Shown in pieces: positions 36,070 to 47,325 of a stretch of DNA of 64,000 bases; positions within the stretch are counted from its first letter, which is position 1; each line of letters begins with the position of its first letter. This DNA comes from Pseudomonas donghuensis (GTDB taxonomy: Bacteria; Pseudomonadota; Gammaproteobacteria; Pseudomonadales; Pseudomonadaceae). Below the pieces are notes generated by a model, which saw only the letters and a list, made by a program, of their open reading frames with translations, searched no databases and was not told the DNA's origin. The position numbers and the translations under genes are program-made. Location of the stretch: contig NZ_JH650770.1 in the NCBI RefSeq assembly GCF_000259195.1, forward strand, positions 21,819 to 85,818. Direction: 5' to 3'.

Positions 36070-38526
36070 TCAGCGAAAGGTCCCCGGCGCCTTGAACAAC
36101 AGGGGCCTTGCAGCAATCCGTTTGCGCTGCAAGCTGTCACAGGTGAACACCTGTGGCCGCTCGATCAGGTATCCCTGGGCGTAGTCGACGCCAATCTCCT
36201 GCAGGGCCTGCTCGATCAACGGGGTTTCGACAAACTCGGCGATGGTGCGTTTACCCATCACGTGACCGATGTGGTTGATCACCTCGACCATGGCCCGGTT
36301 GATCGGGTCATCGAGCATGTCCTTGACAAAACTTCCGTCGATTTTCAGGAAGTCTACAGGCAAATGCTTCAAATAGGCGAACGACGACATACCGGCGCAG
36401 AAGTCATCCAGCGAGAACCGGCAACCTAGCCCCTTGAGCTCGTTGATAAAGCGGATGGCACTGCCCAGGTTGGCGATTGCACTGGTTTCAGTGATTTCGA
36501 AACAAATCATGTGCGGCGGAATGGCGAACTCAGCAAACAGCCGCTGCAGGTACTCAAGAAACTTGTCGTCACCGATACTGCTGCCCGACAGGTTGATCGC
36601 GCACATGGCCAATGGGCCGTCGCGTTGCTCGTCCAGGCATTGGCGGATGACCTTGAACACACTGCGCACCACCCAACGGTCCAGCGCGGTCATCAGGCCA
36701 TAGCGCTCGGCGGCGGGAATGAAGCTGTCAGGGAGGATGATGCGGCCGCTCTCGTCGTGCAGGCGCAGGAGGATCTCGATATGCCCGACGCCTTCATGGG
36801 GCCCCAGGGCGGCAATTTCCTGGGCATAGAGGCAGAAGCGGTTCTCTTCCAGGGCCACGTGCAGGCGCTGGATCCAGGCCATCTCGCCAAAACGCATGGA
36901 CAGCTCACTGTCGTCGGCGTGGTACACCTGCACGCGGTTGCGGCCCTTTTCCTTGGCCATGTAGCACGCCATGTCGGCTGCCCGCAGCGAGGCTTCCAGG
37001 GTGGCCGGCCCTTGGGCGATATGCACCAGCCCCAGGCTCACGGTGGTCATGAATGGCCGCCCCTTCCACACGAAGTGCAGGCTCTGCACCGCCTGGCGCA
37101 AGCTCTCGGCAATGCGTTCAGCCTGCTCCTGGGGGCAGTTCTCCAGCAGGATGCCGAACTCGTCGCCGCCCAGCCGCGCCAGGGTATCGCCTTCGCGCAG
37201 CCCGGCCTGCAACACGGCGCAGATATGGCGCAGCAGCTCGTCCCCGGCAGCATGGCCACAGGTATCGTTGACCAGCTTGAACTGGTCCAGGTCAAGAAAC
37301 ATCAAGGAGTGGCGCGCCGGTTTGCGTGCCAGCGCATTGAGCGCCAGTTCCAGGCGGTATTCGAACTCGCGGCGATTGGCCAGGCCCGTCAGGGCATCGT
37401 GGGTCGCCTGCCAGGACAGGTTGGCGATGTACTGACGCTCCTGGGTCATGTCGTGAAGCACCAGGACGATGCCACTGACCTTGCCCTCAGCCATGATCGG
37501 CGCGCCCACCAGGGTGACCGACACAGTGCTGCCGTCCAGACGCTGGATCAGTTTGGTGTGTTCGCTGCCGCCCTTGAGCCCGCCCTCAAGTACGCGCTCG
37601 ACCAGGGTCAGGCTGTCTTTTTCGGCATTCTCGTCCAGCAGGCTGAACAGCGCCGCCAGGGGCAAACCCTGGGCCTGGGCCGCATGCCAGTGGGTCAGCT
37701 GTTCGGCCGCGGGATTCATGTAGGCGATACAGCCTTCGACATCGGTGGTGATGACGCCATCGCCGATGGATTCGAGGGTGATCTGCGCCCGCTCCTTCTC
37801 CACTTCCAGGGCATTGGCAAAGGCCTGGCGCTGGGCCAGCAGCTTGCTCGAGCGCATCCAGGCCAGGGCAATCAGGAACAGTGCGGTCGCAAGGTTGGTG
37901 ACCAGCAATACCCGCAGCAACATTCGCGAGCCTTCGCCCAGGGCGTCGCTGAAAGCCCGCGCGGCCGGGGTCACGGCATCGTTGATCGCAGCAATCTGCG
38001 CCTTCCAGCCCGCGACCCTACGGGCATCGGCCTGGCCTGAACGAAAACCGTTGTGCATCTGCTCGGCGACTTCATCCAGCTGGCGCAGGAATCCGTCACC
38101 GACCGCCCACAGCTCGATGGCCTCCTGCATATAGCTGACCTGGTGAAAGTTCAGGTACAGCCAGATCACACTGGACACGTCGTCGGGATGGTTGCCGCCC
38201 TGGAGAATGCCACGGCGCGCGGCGTCGATATCCGGGCTCGGCAGGTCGAGGGCCACGCGCAGGTCATGGCCACCCTGGGGCACGGCAATCGCCTTGCGAT
38301 ACTTTTTGAAAACCGCCTCGTCGCGGCTGTCAGCGTACAGGTTGAGGTAATAGATAGCGTCTTTCTGGCCCTTGGACCACAAGCTCTCGCCCGCCACATA
38401 ACCACGCACTGCCGACAGCGCGTACAGGCTGATGCTCCCGAGCAAGGCCTGAAACAGTACAACAGCAACAAATGGCCAGATAATGCCCAACAACTTTGGC
38501 GCTTCGAGAGTCCGTTTTCGCTTCAT
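36070..38526 (-). CDS. Membrane GGDEF-EAL protein with PAS domain (cyclic-di-GMP turnover)
   Basis: An 818-residue inner-membrane signalling protein. TM1 is at about residues 16-40, a periplasmic helical sensor spans about 41-200, TM2 is at about 204-224, a PAS domain at about 245-365, GGDEF at about 370-535 and EAL at about 550-800. The cyclase signature is intact (RLGGDEF at 451-457) with an inhibitory site REGD five residues before it. In the EAL domain the signature reads EILLRL, but the other catalytic residues (INLSG, FEITET, LDDFCAG, LKIDG, AEFVET) are kept. Both activities are therefore possible. The ligand of the periplasmic region is unknown. AAGGGA precedes the ATG. Confidence 0.93.
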   Translation of the reverse strand: MKRKRTLEAPKLLGIIWPFVAVVLFQALLGSISLYALSAVRGYVAGESLWSKGQKDAIYYLNLYADSRDEAVFKKYRKAIAVPQGGHDLRVALDLPSPDIDAARRGILQGGNHPDDVSSVIWLYLNFHQVSYMQEAIELWAVGDGFLRQLDEVAEQMHNGFRSGQADARRVAGWKAQIAAINDAVTPAARAFSDALGEGSRMLLRVLLVTNLATALFLIALAWMRSSKLLAQRQAFANALEVEKERAQITLESIGDGVITTDVEGCIAYMNPAAEQLTHWHAAQAQGLPLAALFSLLDENAEKDSLTLVERVLEGGLKGGSEHTKLIQRLDGSTVSVTLVGAPIMAEGKVSGIVLVLHDMTQERQYIANLSWQATHDALTGLANRREFEYRLELALNALARKPARHSLMFLDLDQFKLVNDTCGHAAGDELLRHICAVLQAGLREGDTLARLGGDEFGILLENCPQEQAERIAESLRQAVQSLHFVWKGRPFMTTVSLGLVHIAQGPATLEASLRAADMACYMAKEKGRNRVQVYHADDSELSMRFGEMAWIQRLHVALEENRFCLYAQEIAALGPHEGVGHIEILLRLHDESGRIILPDSFIPAAERYGLMTALDRWVVRSVFKVIRQCLDEQRDGPLAMCAINLSGSSIGDDKFLEYLQRLFAEFAIPPHMICFEITETSAIANLGSAIRFINELKGLGCRFSLDDFCAGMSSFAYLKHLPVDFLKIDGSFVKDMLDDPINRAMVEVINHIGHVMGKRTIAEFVETPLIEQALQEIGVDYAQGYLIERPQVFTCDSLQRKRIAARPLLFKAPGTFR

Positions 38527-38631
38527 GAGGTCCCTTGCAACAGAGCCGGATGAATCTCACCTACAAAAGCACAGCCTAGGCTATTTGCTATTAATACTGG
38601 AGAGCTTTTCTCACATGCACAGCAATTTGCC

Positions 38632-40464
38632 CTAACTCTGTTGCAAATGGCCGTACAGCTTGGCGTACAAGCCACCTTCGGCGATCAATTGCTGGTGATC
38701 GCCGTCCTCGGCGACATGGCCGCCGTCGAACACCAGCACCCGGTCGGCCTGCTTCACCGCCGAGAGGCGGTGGGCAATGATCAGGGTGGTGCGGGCACTG
38801 AGAAAACGAGTCAGGGCCTGGTGCAGGTTGTATTCGGTGGCCGCATCCAGGGCCGAGGTGGCCTCGTCGAGGATCACCACCTTGGGCTCGGCCAGCACCA
38901 TCCGCGCAATCGCCAGGCGCTGGCGCTGGCCGCCGGACAAGCGCACGCCAGAGCGGCCAACCACGCTGTCCAGGCCTTGCGGCAAGGCGGCAATGGTGGT
39001 GTCGAGCTGGGCGATGTTCAGCGCCTGCCAGCAGGCATCATCGCTGCAGTCGCGCCCCATGGTCAGGTTGGCGCGCACCGTGTCGTTGAACAGTGACGGG
39101 TGCTGCAGCACCACCGCCACATGCTCACGCAGGGTTTCCAGGCCGATTTCCTGCAGGGTCGAGCCACCAAAGCGGATGGTCCCGGCCTGGGCGCTGTACA
39201 GGCCCAGCAGCAATTGCACCAAGGTGCTCTTGCCGCCGCCGCTGGCACCAACGATCGCGACCTTCTCGCCCGGGGCGATCGACAGGTTGAGCTGATCGAG
39301 CACCGGCTCGTCGTTGTAGGCAAAGCGCAACCCCTGCACTTCGATGCCAACGGTGTCGCGCCCCTTGAACGGGTCTACGCCACCGGGATACTGCGGCTCG
39401 TCGGCACGCGCCAGCAGTTCGTTGAGCCGGCTCAGGGCGCCACCGGCGGCGTAATAGGCGTACTGCAGGTTCAGCAGTTGCTCGACCGGGCCGATCATGA
39501 ACCACAGGTAGCTGAACACCGCCAGCATCTGCCCGATCGACAAATCGGAGAACAGCACCGTGAGCATCGCCGCGGCGCGGAAAATATCGATACCGAACTG
39601 GAACAGCAAGCCGCTGGCACGTCCGCTGGCATCGCTTTTCCATTGCGAGGCGACAGCGTAGTTGCGTACCTCCTGGGCGCGCAGGCCAAGGCGGCCGAGG
39701 AAATAGCCCTGACGGTTGCTGGCGCGGATTTCCTGGATCGCGTCGAGGGTTTCGGTCAGTGCCTGGGTGAAGCGCGAGGTACTGTCGTTCTCCAGTTTTT
39801 TCAGGTGCTTGACCCGCTTGCCCAACTGCACCGTGGCAAAGATCACCAACGGGTTGAACAACAGAATCAGCAGCGCCAGCTTCCAGTGCATCCACATCAG
39901 GATGGCGGCGGTGCCGGTCAGGGTCAGCATGGCCACCAGGAAGCGACTGAGGGTTTCGCCGACAAACTTGTCGAGGGTATCGAGGTCGGTGACCAGGTGG
40001 GTGGTCACGGTACCGCTGCCCAGGCTCTCGTATTCGCTGAGGGAGATGCGCTTGAGGCGCTCGATCAGACGAATGCGCAAGCGGTAGACGATGTCCTTGG
40101 CCAGGCCCGCAAACAGCTTGGCCTGCACCACATTGAAGGCCAAGGCGGCGCAACGCAGGGTCAGGGTGAACAGCAGCATCAGGCCGATGTAGCCGGCGGC
40201 AACCTGCCAGTTGCCGGGGAGGAACTGGTTCATCCACTTCAGCGCGGCATCGCCATGCCCCAGCAGCACTTCATCGACCAGCAACGGCAGCAGCAAGGGG
40301 ATCGGCACACTGCACAGCGCTGCCAGCACGGCCACGCCATTGGCGATCCACAGGGCTTTTTTATGCCGCAGGGCCAGGCGGCGGATTTCTGCCCAGCTCA
40401 AGCGATCAGCATGCACAGGGCCTGGCCCTGGTACCGGGTCGGGTGAACCCGGCAGGTCAAGCAC
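38632..40464 (-). CDS. ABC transporter, fused permease-ATPase (exporter type)
   Basis: A 610-residue half-transporter of the MsbA/HlyB-like exporter class. Six transmembrane helices lie within the first 340 residues, followed by the nucleotide-binding domain: Walker A VGASGGGKST, signature LSGGQRQRLAIA, Walker B VVILDEATSALD and the H-loop IIAHRLSAV. It would act as a homodimer. The substrate is not evident; it has no adjacent membrane-fusion or outer-membrane partner. It starts with GTG at 40464 overlapping the DsbA-like gene by 8 bases, so the two may be translated together, which hints at redox-linked export but no more. Confidence 0.93.
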   Translation of the reverse strand: MLDLPGSPDPVPGPGPVHADRLSWAEIRRLALRHKKALWIANGVAVLAALCSVPIPLLLPLLVDEVLLGHGDAALKWMNQFLPGNWQVAAGYIGLMLLFTLTLRCAALAFNVVQAKLFAGLAKDIVYRLRIRLIERLKRISLSEYESLGSGTVTTHLVTDLDTLDKFVGETLSRFLVAMLTLTGTAAILMWMHWKLALLILLFNPLVIFATVQLGKRVKHLKKLENDSTSRFTQALTETLDAIQEIRASNRQGYFLGRLGLRAQEVRNYAVASQWKSDASGRASGLLFQFGIDIFRAAAMLTVLFSDLSIGQMLAVFSYLWFMIGPVEQLLNLQYAYYAAGGALSRLNELLARADEPQYPGGVDPFKGRDTVGIEVQGLRFAYNDEPVLDQLNLSIAPGEKVAIVGASGGGKSTLVQLLLGLYSAQAGTIRFGGSTLQEIGLETLREHVAVVLQHPSLFNDTVRANLTMGRDCSDDACWQALNIAQLDTTIAALPQGLDSVVGRSGVRLSGGQRQRLAIARMVLAEPKVVILDEATSALDAATEYNLHQALTRFLSARTTLIIAHRLSAVKQADRVLVFDGGHVAEDGDHQQLIAEGGLYAKLYGHLQQS

Positions 40465-41089
40465 AGGCGGCCTGCTTCAGCCAGCGGCCGAGCAGCGGTT
40501 CGAGGGATTCGAGGGTCTGGTAGCCGTTGGTCAGCAAAGCCAGCTGGCCATTGCGTTCGGCCAGCAGGGTCGGGAAGCCGGCGATGCCCAGGTCCTGGAC
40601 CCAGGTGAAGTCCGCCGCCGTGGCCGAGCGTTGTTCGGCGCTGGTAAAGGCCTCGGCAAAGGCTGCGCGCTCGTAACCGGCCTGCTCGGCCAGCTCCACC
40701 AGCAAAGGCGCGCGGGTGACGTCTTCGCCACGCAGGTAGAACGCTTGCTGGATCAGCTTGAGCAACGTGCCGACATGCTGCGGGTCAAGGCTGCGCGCGG
40801 TGACCAGGGCCCGGCAGGCAGGCTCGGTGTCGTAGACAAAACCGTCAGGCAGCGCACCTTCGAACTGAAAATCCTGCCCGGTGGCGTCGTGCACCGCCTG
40901 CCAGTGATCGAGGATGTAACCGCGCGTCGAGACATCCAGCGCCCGGCTGCCGGAACGCAGGCCACCCAGCACTACCTGGGTCGGTACGCCTGCTGCCCGC
41001 GCCTGGGCGATCAGGGCCTCGGCGACAGGGGCAAAGCCCCAGCACCAGGAGCACATCGGGTCCATCACATAAAGCAGGCGTGCGGACAT
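40457..41089 (-). CDS. DsbA-family (FrnE-like) thioredoxin-fold protein
   Basis: A 210-residue cytosolic protein (no signal peptide) of the DsbA/FrnE family. The redox motif is CSWC in YVMDPMCSWCWGFAP, and the cis-proline stretch is GIAGFPTLLAE near the C-terminus. FrnE-like proteins act as disulfide isomerases or glutathione-linked oxidoreductases; the substrate is unknown. A TTG codon one position earlier is less likely than the ATG at 41089. It sits 3 bases after trhO and overlaps the downstream ABC transporter, suggesting a trhO-frnE-ABC operon. Confidence 0.88.
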   Translation of the reverse strand: MSARLLYVMDPMCSWCWGFAPVAEALIAQARAAGVPTQVVLGGLRSGSRALDVSTRGYILDHWQAVHDATGQDFQFEGALPDGFVYDTEPACRALVTARSLDPQHVGTLLKLIQQAFYLRGEDVTRAPLLVELAEQAGYERAAFAEAFTSAEQRSATAADFTWVQDLGIAGFPTLLAERNGQLALLTNGYQTLESLEPLLGRWLKQAACA

Positions 41090-41092
41090 CAA

Positions 41093-42031
41093 TCAGGCCT
41101 CGGCAGCTTTGCGGTAATTGTGACCGATCGGGTGAGGCTGATTGCGCGCCTTGGCCAGCTCGATCTGCTTCTGCCGGTCAATGGCACTGCGTCGGGTCTT
41201 TTCGCTCAGGCTGTCCCAGCAATGCGGGCAACTGATGCCTGGCGAGTAGTGCTCGGACGCACGGTCTTCCACGCTGATCGGGGTGCGGCAGGCATGGCAC
41301 TGGTCGTAATCGCCCTCGGTCAGGTCGTGACGCACGGTGACCCGGTTGTCGAACACGAAGCAGTCGCCCTGCCAGCGGCTTTGATCCTGCGGCACCTCTT
41401 CGAGGTATTTGAGGATCCCGCCTTTAAGATGATAGACCTCTTCAAAACCCTCGCCGAGCATATAGCTGGAGGCTTTCTCGCAGCGGATGCCACCGGTGCA
41501 GAACATCGCCACTTTCTTGTGCTTGGCCGGGTCGAAGTTGGCCTTGATGTACTCGGGGAACTCGCGGAAGGTGGTGGTCTTGGGGTCGATCGCGCCGTCG
41601 AAGGTGCCGATCGCCACTTCGTAGTCGTTGCGGGTATCGATCAGCAGCACTTCAGGGTCGCTGATCAGCGCGTTCCAGTCCTGGGGCTCGACGTAGGTGC
41701 CGACCTTGTAGTTCGGGTCCACGCCCGGCACGCCGAGGGTGACGATCTCTTTCTTGAGCTTGACCTTGGTGCGGTAGAACGGCTGTTCGTCGCAGTAGGA
41801 TTCCTTGTGGTCGATATCCACCAGGCGCGCATCGCTGCGCAGCCAGGCCAGCAGGCCGTCGATGCCTTCACGGGTACCGGAGACGGTGCCGTTGATACCT
41901 TCCTCGGCCAGCAACAAGGTGCCCTTGATGCCGTTGGCCATCATGCTCTCGAGCAGCGGCTCGCGCAGCTCGACGTAATCTTTCAGGGTGACGAATTTGT
42001 ACAGCGCCGCGACGACGATAGCTTGGGACAT
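41093..42031 (-). CDS. trhO: tRNA uridine(34) hydroxylase, rhodanese-fold
   Basis: A 312-residue protein of the TrhO (YceA) family. It has an N-terminal ferredoxin-like region, a rhodanese domain with catalytic Cys178 in [19 protein letters not shown], and a C-terminal Cys-rich segment ([14 protein letters not shown]) that could bind zinc. TrhO performs oxygen-dependent 5-hydroxylation of U34 in tRNAs. An in-frame extension to 42235 is not plausible. The ATG at 42031 has GGAGAAG upstream and gives the family start [13 protein letters not shown]. Confidence 0.94.
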   Translation of the reverse strand: MSQAIVVAALYKFVTLKDYVELREPLLESMMANGIKGTLLLAEEGINGTVSGTREGIDGLLAWLRSDARLVDIDHKESYCDEQPFYRTKVKLKKEIVTLGVPGVDPNYKVGTYVEPQDWNALISDPEVLLIDTRNDYEVAIGTFDGAIDPKTTTFREFPEYIKANFDPAKHKKVAMFCTGGIRCEKASSYMLGEGFEEVYHLKGGILKYLEEVPQDQSRWQGDCFVFDNRVTVRHDLTEGDYDQCHACRTPISVEDRASEHYSPGISCPHCWDSLSEKTRRSAIDRQKQIELAKARNQPHPIGHNYRKAAEA

Positions 42032-42140
42032 GCAGTAACTTCTCCAGGTGGTCGCCCTCGCAAAGGGCGGACCGGATGCCAAATAAAAACGCGCCGACAA
42101 GCGGCGCGTTGAGCATTCTAGCAAAAACCTGACGAGGAAA

Positions 42141-42440
42141 TCAGTGCTTGCTGCCACCGGCACAGGTCGGCGAGGCCGGGGCGACGCCGATTTTCTGCCA
42201 TTCCTGCGGCGTGTAGGTGTGCAGTGCCAGGGCATGGAACTGGCTCATCAGCTCACCGAGGGTGGCGTAGACCTTCTGGTGACGCTTGACACTGTTCAGG
42301 CCTTCGAACTGCTCGCTCACCAGCACCGCCTTGTAGTGGGTCTGCTGCCCACGGCTGTGCATGTGGCTTTCATCGAGCACCTCAAGGTGCTGGGGTGCCA
42401 GCGCCTGCAGGCTCTGCTCGATTTTTTGCTGCATGGTCAT
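42141..42440 (-). CDS. BolA-family protein
   Basis: A 99-residue protein with the BolA fold. It contains the conserved [18 protein letters not shown] segment and the C-terminal His-containing [12 protein letters not shown]. BolA-type proteins pair with monothiol glutaredoxins in iron-sulfur cluster transfer. This is the type with the long SHMHS-containing N-terminal half (E. coli BolA-like) rather than the short YrbA. It lies 15 bases after the DUF2059 gene and probably shares its transcript. GGAG is upstream of the ATG. Confidence 0.9.
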   Translation of the reverse strand: MTMQQKIEQSLQALAPQHLEVLDESHMHSRGQQTHYKAVLVSEQFEGLNSVKRHQKVYATLGELMSQFHALALHTYTPQEWQKIGVAPASPTCAGGSKH

Positions 42441-42455
42441 GTCAGGCTCCGCTGG

Positions 42456-42977
42456 TTACTTCTTGGCCGGCGCGGCCTTGCCGGCGTTCGGATCGAGTTC
42501 ATTGGTCATGTCAGCCAGCAGCTTGTTGACCACCGGTACCGCGCTTTCCAGTTTCTGCTGGGTCAGCTGGGCCGATTGCTGAGTCACCTGCGGCATCTTC
42601 TCCAGGACTTTCTTGCCCAGCGGCGACTGGTAGAACGCTACCAGGTCCTTGAGTTCGCTTTCGGTGAAGGTGCTGGTGTAGAGCTTGACCATGTCCGGCT
42701 TGAGCTTGTTCCAGCCAATGGCCTGGTCCAGGGCGGCGTTGGCTTTGGCCTGGTAGCTGTCGAGCACGGACTTCTTCGAGGCGGGTGCCTTGGTCTGCTC
42801 GAAACGCTGGGCAAACATCTGCTGCACCTGCATGTAGACCGGAGTACCGAGCTTGTCGGCATGTGCCATCATGAGGAATTTTTCAGCACTGGCGTTGTGG
42901 CTGGCGGTATCTGCAAGCACCTGGCCGCTGGCGCAGACCAGCGCTACAGCAGTGCAGAGGGCGCGAAGACGGGTCAT
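42456..42977 (-). CDS. Exported DUF2059 protein
   Basis: A 173-residue protein with a Sec signal peptide (MTRLRALCTAVALVCASGQVLA, cleaved about after residue 23; shown split by property: basic start, hydrophobic core, AxA-like site). The mature part is helical and carries the DUF2059 segment LYTSTFTESELKDLVAFYQSPLGKK. Function is unknown; it is likely periplasmic. The start ATG 42977 has GAAGGAA upstream; a longer frame to 43136 reads into the fumC promoter region and is rejected. It is transcribed divergently from fumC. Confidence 0.88.
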   Translation of the reverse strand: MTRLRALCTAVALVCASGQVLADTASHNASAEKFLMMAHADKLGTPVYMQVQQMFAQRFEQTKAPASKKSVLDSYQAKANAALDQAIGWNKLKPDMVKLYTSTFTESELKDLVAFYQSPLGKKVLEKMPQVTQQSAQLTQQKLESAVPVVNKLLADMTNELDPNAGKAAPAKK

Positions 42978-43134
42978 CGGAATTCCTTCAAGTAGACAGA
43001 GGAGGTAGTACCCCAGAGTAGAGCATTCTGCGCCGACAGTGGCACAGTGCTCAAGTGGATCGACGCGCGATGGAACCGCGATGTCGAATAAGGACCTAAA
43101 CTGCGAATTCAGACCACAAGGGAGTGAGCGCAGC

Positions 43135-44529
<1,395 letters not shown>

Positions 44530-44530
44530 G

Positions 44531-45487
44531 TCACCGGGCCAGGCGTACGCGCCTGGCCCGCCAGCCGGCCATGATCGACGGGCCCAGGGCGGTCAGCGCC
44601 GAACCCAGCACCACCACCAGCGCACCGATGTAGCCCAGGGTGTTGATCTGCTCGGCGTGCACGTAGTCGGGCCAGAACCAGGCCGCCAGGGCCACGGCGA
44701 CGAAGGTGATCAACGGCGTAATCGCCAGGGTCGCGCTGACCTTGGAGGCTTCCCAGTGCGCCAGGGCTTCGGCAAAGGCGCCATAGGCCACCAGGGTGTT
44801 CAGGCAGCAGGCGAGCAACAGCCAGCCTTGCAGCGGGCTCAATTGCAGGGCTTCGAGCGGATGCACCCAGGGCGTCAGCAGCGCCGCGCAGCACAGGTAG
44901 ATCACCATCATCACCTGCAGTGAATTCCACACCGTCAGCAGTTGCTTCTGGCTCAGGGCATAGAACACCCAGATGGTGGTCGCCAGCAAAATGGTCAGCA
45001 CGCCGGTGGTATAGACACTCAAGGAGCTCAACAGCTCATCCAGGCGCTGATTGAAAAACAGGCCAAAGCCCACCAGCAGGATCGCCAGGCCCATGCCCTG
45101 CCCCAGGCTGAATCGCTCCTTGAACAGGAACACACTGGCCACCAGCAACAGCACCGGGCCCATCTGCACCACCAGTTGCGCAGTGCCGGGGCTGAGCAAC
45201 TTGAGCCCGACCAGGTACAGGACATAGTTGCCGACCAGGCCGCAGGTGGCCAGCAACACCAGGCCCCAGCCCTTGCGCCCGAGGTTGTCGAACGAGGGCA
45301 GGCGCTTGCTCGCCGCCAGCCAGGCCAGCAGCAGACCACCGGAAACCAGCAGGCGAAACCAGGTCACGGTGATCGGGTCCATCACCTGCAGCACCTGTTT
45401 GAGCTTGATCGGCAAGATACCCCAGAGCACGGCGGTCAGTAGCGACAAGGACAGACCGTAAACCCAGCGTCCGGAAGAAATATGCAT
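44531..45487 (-). CDS. EamA/DMT-family membrane transporter
   Basis: A 318-residue protein with ten hydrophobic segments in two five-helix repeats, typical of the drug/metabolite transporter superfamily (EamA domains). The N-terminal half has GILPIKLKQVLQVMDPITVTWFR, the charged segment usual after TM1. Substrate is unknown; family members export amino acids or other metabolites. It ends 1 base after the convergent fumC stop. GAGGC precedes the ATG. Confidence 0.9.
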   Translation of the reverse strand: MHISSGRWVYGLSLSLLTAVLWGILPIKLKQVLQVMDPITVTWFRLLVSGGLLLAWLAASKRLPSFDNLGRKGWGLVLLATCGLVGNYVLYLVGLKLLSPGTAQLVVQMGPVLLLVASVFLFKERFSLGQGMGLAILLVGFGLFFNQRLDELLSSLSVYTTGVLTILLATTIWVFYALSQKQLLTVWNSLQVMMVIYLCCAALLTPWVHPLEALQLSPLQGWLLLACCLNTLVAYGAFAEALAHWEASKVSATLAITPLITFVAVALAAWFWPDYVHAEQINTLGYIGALVVVLGSALTALGPSIMAGWRARRVRLAR

Positions 45488-45620
45488 AACCAGCCTCGAT
45501 AGCCCTGTGGTGGGGGGAAACCGGATTCTACGGGGTGGGCTGGTGGGGAGACAGGCGCGATTGTGGAAAAGAATTCAGTACTTCATTCCCTGAGTTCCTG
45601 CTGGCGCCGCTACGCGCCCC

Positions 45621-45690
45621 ATCGCCGGCAAGGCCGGCTCCCACAAGGCCAGGTTTGCACCCTTTCTGTGGGAGCTGGCTTGCCGGCGAT
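45621..45690. repeat. REP pair downstream of pap
   Basis: A near-perfect palindromic REP pair: the left arm starts ATCGCCGGCAAGGCCGGCTC and the right arm ends GGCTTGCCGGCGAT, with a spacer of about 20 bases. It lies in the 209-base gap between the EamA gene start and the pap stop. The rest of that gap (45488-45620) shows nothing I can name. Confidence 0.9.
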
Positions 45691-45696
45691 GAGGTC

Positions 45697-47190
45697 CTAT
45701 TTCTTGTCCTTCTTGAACGCCGCCTCCAGCGCCTCATTGATGGTGCGCAAAACCTTGACCCGCGCCCAGCGCTTGTCATTGGCCTCAACCAGGGTCCAGG
45801 GCGCGATCTCGGTGCTGGTGCGATCAACCATGTCGCCCACCGCCTCCGCGTACTGCCCCCATTTTTCGCGGTTGCGCCAGTCTTCCTCGGTGATCTTGAA
45901 GCGCTTGAACGGGATCTGCTCCCGTTCCTGGAAGCGCTCGAGCTGGGTCTGTTCGTCGATCGACAGCCAGAACTTGACCAGCACGACCCCGGCGTTGCTC
46001 AGTTGCTCTTCAAAGTCGTTGATCTCGCCATAGGCACGCATCCAGTCAGCCTGGCTGCAAAAGCCTTCGACCCGCTCGACGAGCACCCGGCCATACCAGG
46101 AGCGATCGAACACGGTGAACTTGCCGCGCGCCGGAATGTGCCGCCAGAAACGCCACAAATAAGGCTGATCGCGCTCTTCTTCGGTGGGCGCGGCAATCGG
46201 TATGATGCGGTACTGACGCGGGTCTAGCGCCGCCGCAACCCGGCGGATGGCACCGCCCTTGCCCGCCGCATCATTGCCCTCGAAAACCGCGATCAGCGCA
46301 TGCCGGCGCATGCGTTTGTCACGCAGCAAACCGGCCAGGCGCGCTTGCTCGGTGATCAACTGCTCCTGGTAGTCGTCCTTGTCCAGGTGCAGGCTCAGGT
46401 CGAGGCTGCCAAGCAGGCTCCGCTGGTCGATGCTTTCGCCCAGCGGGGCGATGTTGGCCTGGTGGATCGGTGCGTGATTGGCCTTGAGCGCCGCCTGCAG
46501 CCCTTCGAGCAGAATCTTGCCCACGGCCAGGCTGCGGTAATGCGGATCGACGCCTTCGATCACGTGCCAGGGCGCGTAGTCACGGCTGGTTTGCCGCAGC
46601 ACCCGCTCACCAAAGCGCACGAAACGGTCGTAGGTCTCCGACTGCTGCCAGTCCAGCGGGCTGATCCGCCAGCTGTGCAACGGGTCGTCATTGAGCGCCT
46701 TGAGCCGGGCCTTCATCTGCTTCTTGGACAGGTGGAACCAGAACTTGAAGATCAGCGCGCCTTCATCGCAGAGCATCTCCTCCAAGCGCTCGGCGCCACG
46801 AATGGCCTGGTCGAGCACGGCATCCTTGAACTGGCCATGCACCCGCCCCTGAAGCATCTGGCTATACCAGTTGCCAAAAAACACGCCCATCCGCCCCTTG
46901 GCCGGCAGTGCCCGCCAATAGCGCCAGGCCGGTGGCCGGGCGAGCTCTTCGTCGGTCTGCTGGTCGAAGGTGCGCACCTCGATCAAGCGCGGGTCCATCC
47001 ATTCGTTGAGCAGCTTGACTGTCTCGCCCTTGCCGGCGCCTTCGATGCCGTTGATCAGCACCAGCACCGGAAAACGCGCCTGCTGCTTGAGTTCGAACTG
47101 GGCTTCCAGCAGCGCTTCACGCAGTGCCGGAACCTCGGCTTCATAGGTGTCTTTATCGATGGCGTGACCAATTTCAGCGGATTCGAACAT
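45697..47190 (-). CDS. pap: Polyphosphate:AMP phosphotransferase (class II PPK2)
   Basis: A 497-residue protein with two tandem PPK2 domains. The N-terminal one has INGIEGAGKGETVKLL and the C-terminal one FEGNDAAGKGGAIRRV with the lid and Walker B residues FDRSWYGRVLVERVEGF. In class II PPK2 (Pap of P. aeruginosa and Acinetobacter) the C-terminal domain phosphorylates AMP to ADP using polyphosphate. The ATG at 47190 has GGGAG upstream; a longer frame to 47250 lacks one. Divergent from mnmC; TACAAT at 47226-47231 (minus strand) may be its -10 box. Confidence 0.93.
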   Translation of the reverse strand: MFESAEIGHAIDKDTYEAEVPALREALLEAQFELKQQARFPVLVLINGIEGAGKGETVKLLNEWMDPRLIEVRTFDQQTDEELARPPAWRYWRALPAKGRMGVFFGNWYSQMLQGRVHGQFKDAVLDQAIRGAERLEEMLCDEGALIFKFWFHLSKKQMKARLKALNDDPLHSWRISPLDWQQSETYDRFVRFGERVLRQTSRDYAPWHVIEGVDPHYRSLAVGKILLEGLQAALKANHAPIHQANIAPLGESIDQRSLLGSLDLSLHLDKDDYQEQLITEQARLAGLLRDKRMRRHALIAVFEGNDAAGKGGAIRRVAAALDPRQYRIIPIAAPTEEERDQPYLWRFWRHIPARGKFTVFDRSWYGRVLVERVEGFCSQADWMRAYGEINDFEEQLSNAGVVLVKFWLSIDEQTQLERFQEREQIPFKRFKITEEDWRNREKWGQYAEAVGDMVDRTSTEIAPWTLVEANDKRWARVKVLRTINEALEAAFKKDKK

Positions 47191-47325
47191 ACCAGGCTCC
47201 CTACATGGATAAGCAAGACTAGCGGATTGTAAAAACCTTTGTCGGTACAAAACAAAGCCTGCCGCAGGTCAAACAGCCTGGCACCGATCAGCTAAAATGG
47301 CCCTCTTGCCAACGCTGAGCCGAAC

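Noticed and set aside
42978..43134. N-terminal extensions of both the DUF2059 gene and fumC across their shared intergenic region
   Set aside because: The two extensions overlap on opposite strands, while the shorter starts have proper ribosome sites and, for DUF2059, a signal peptide.
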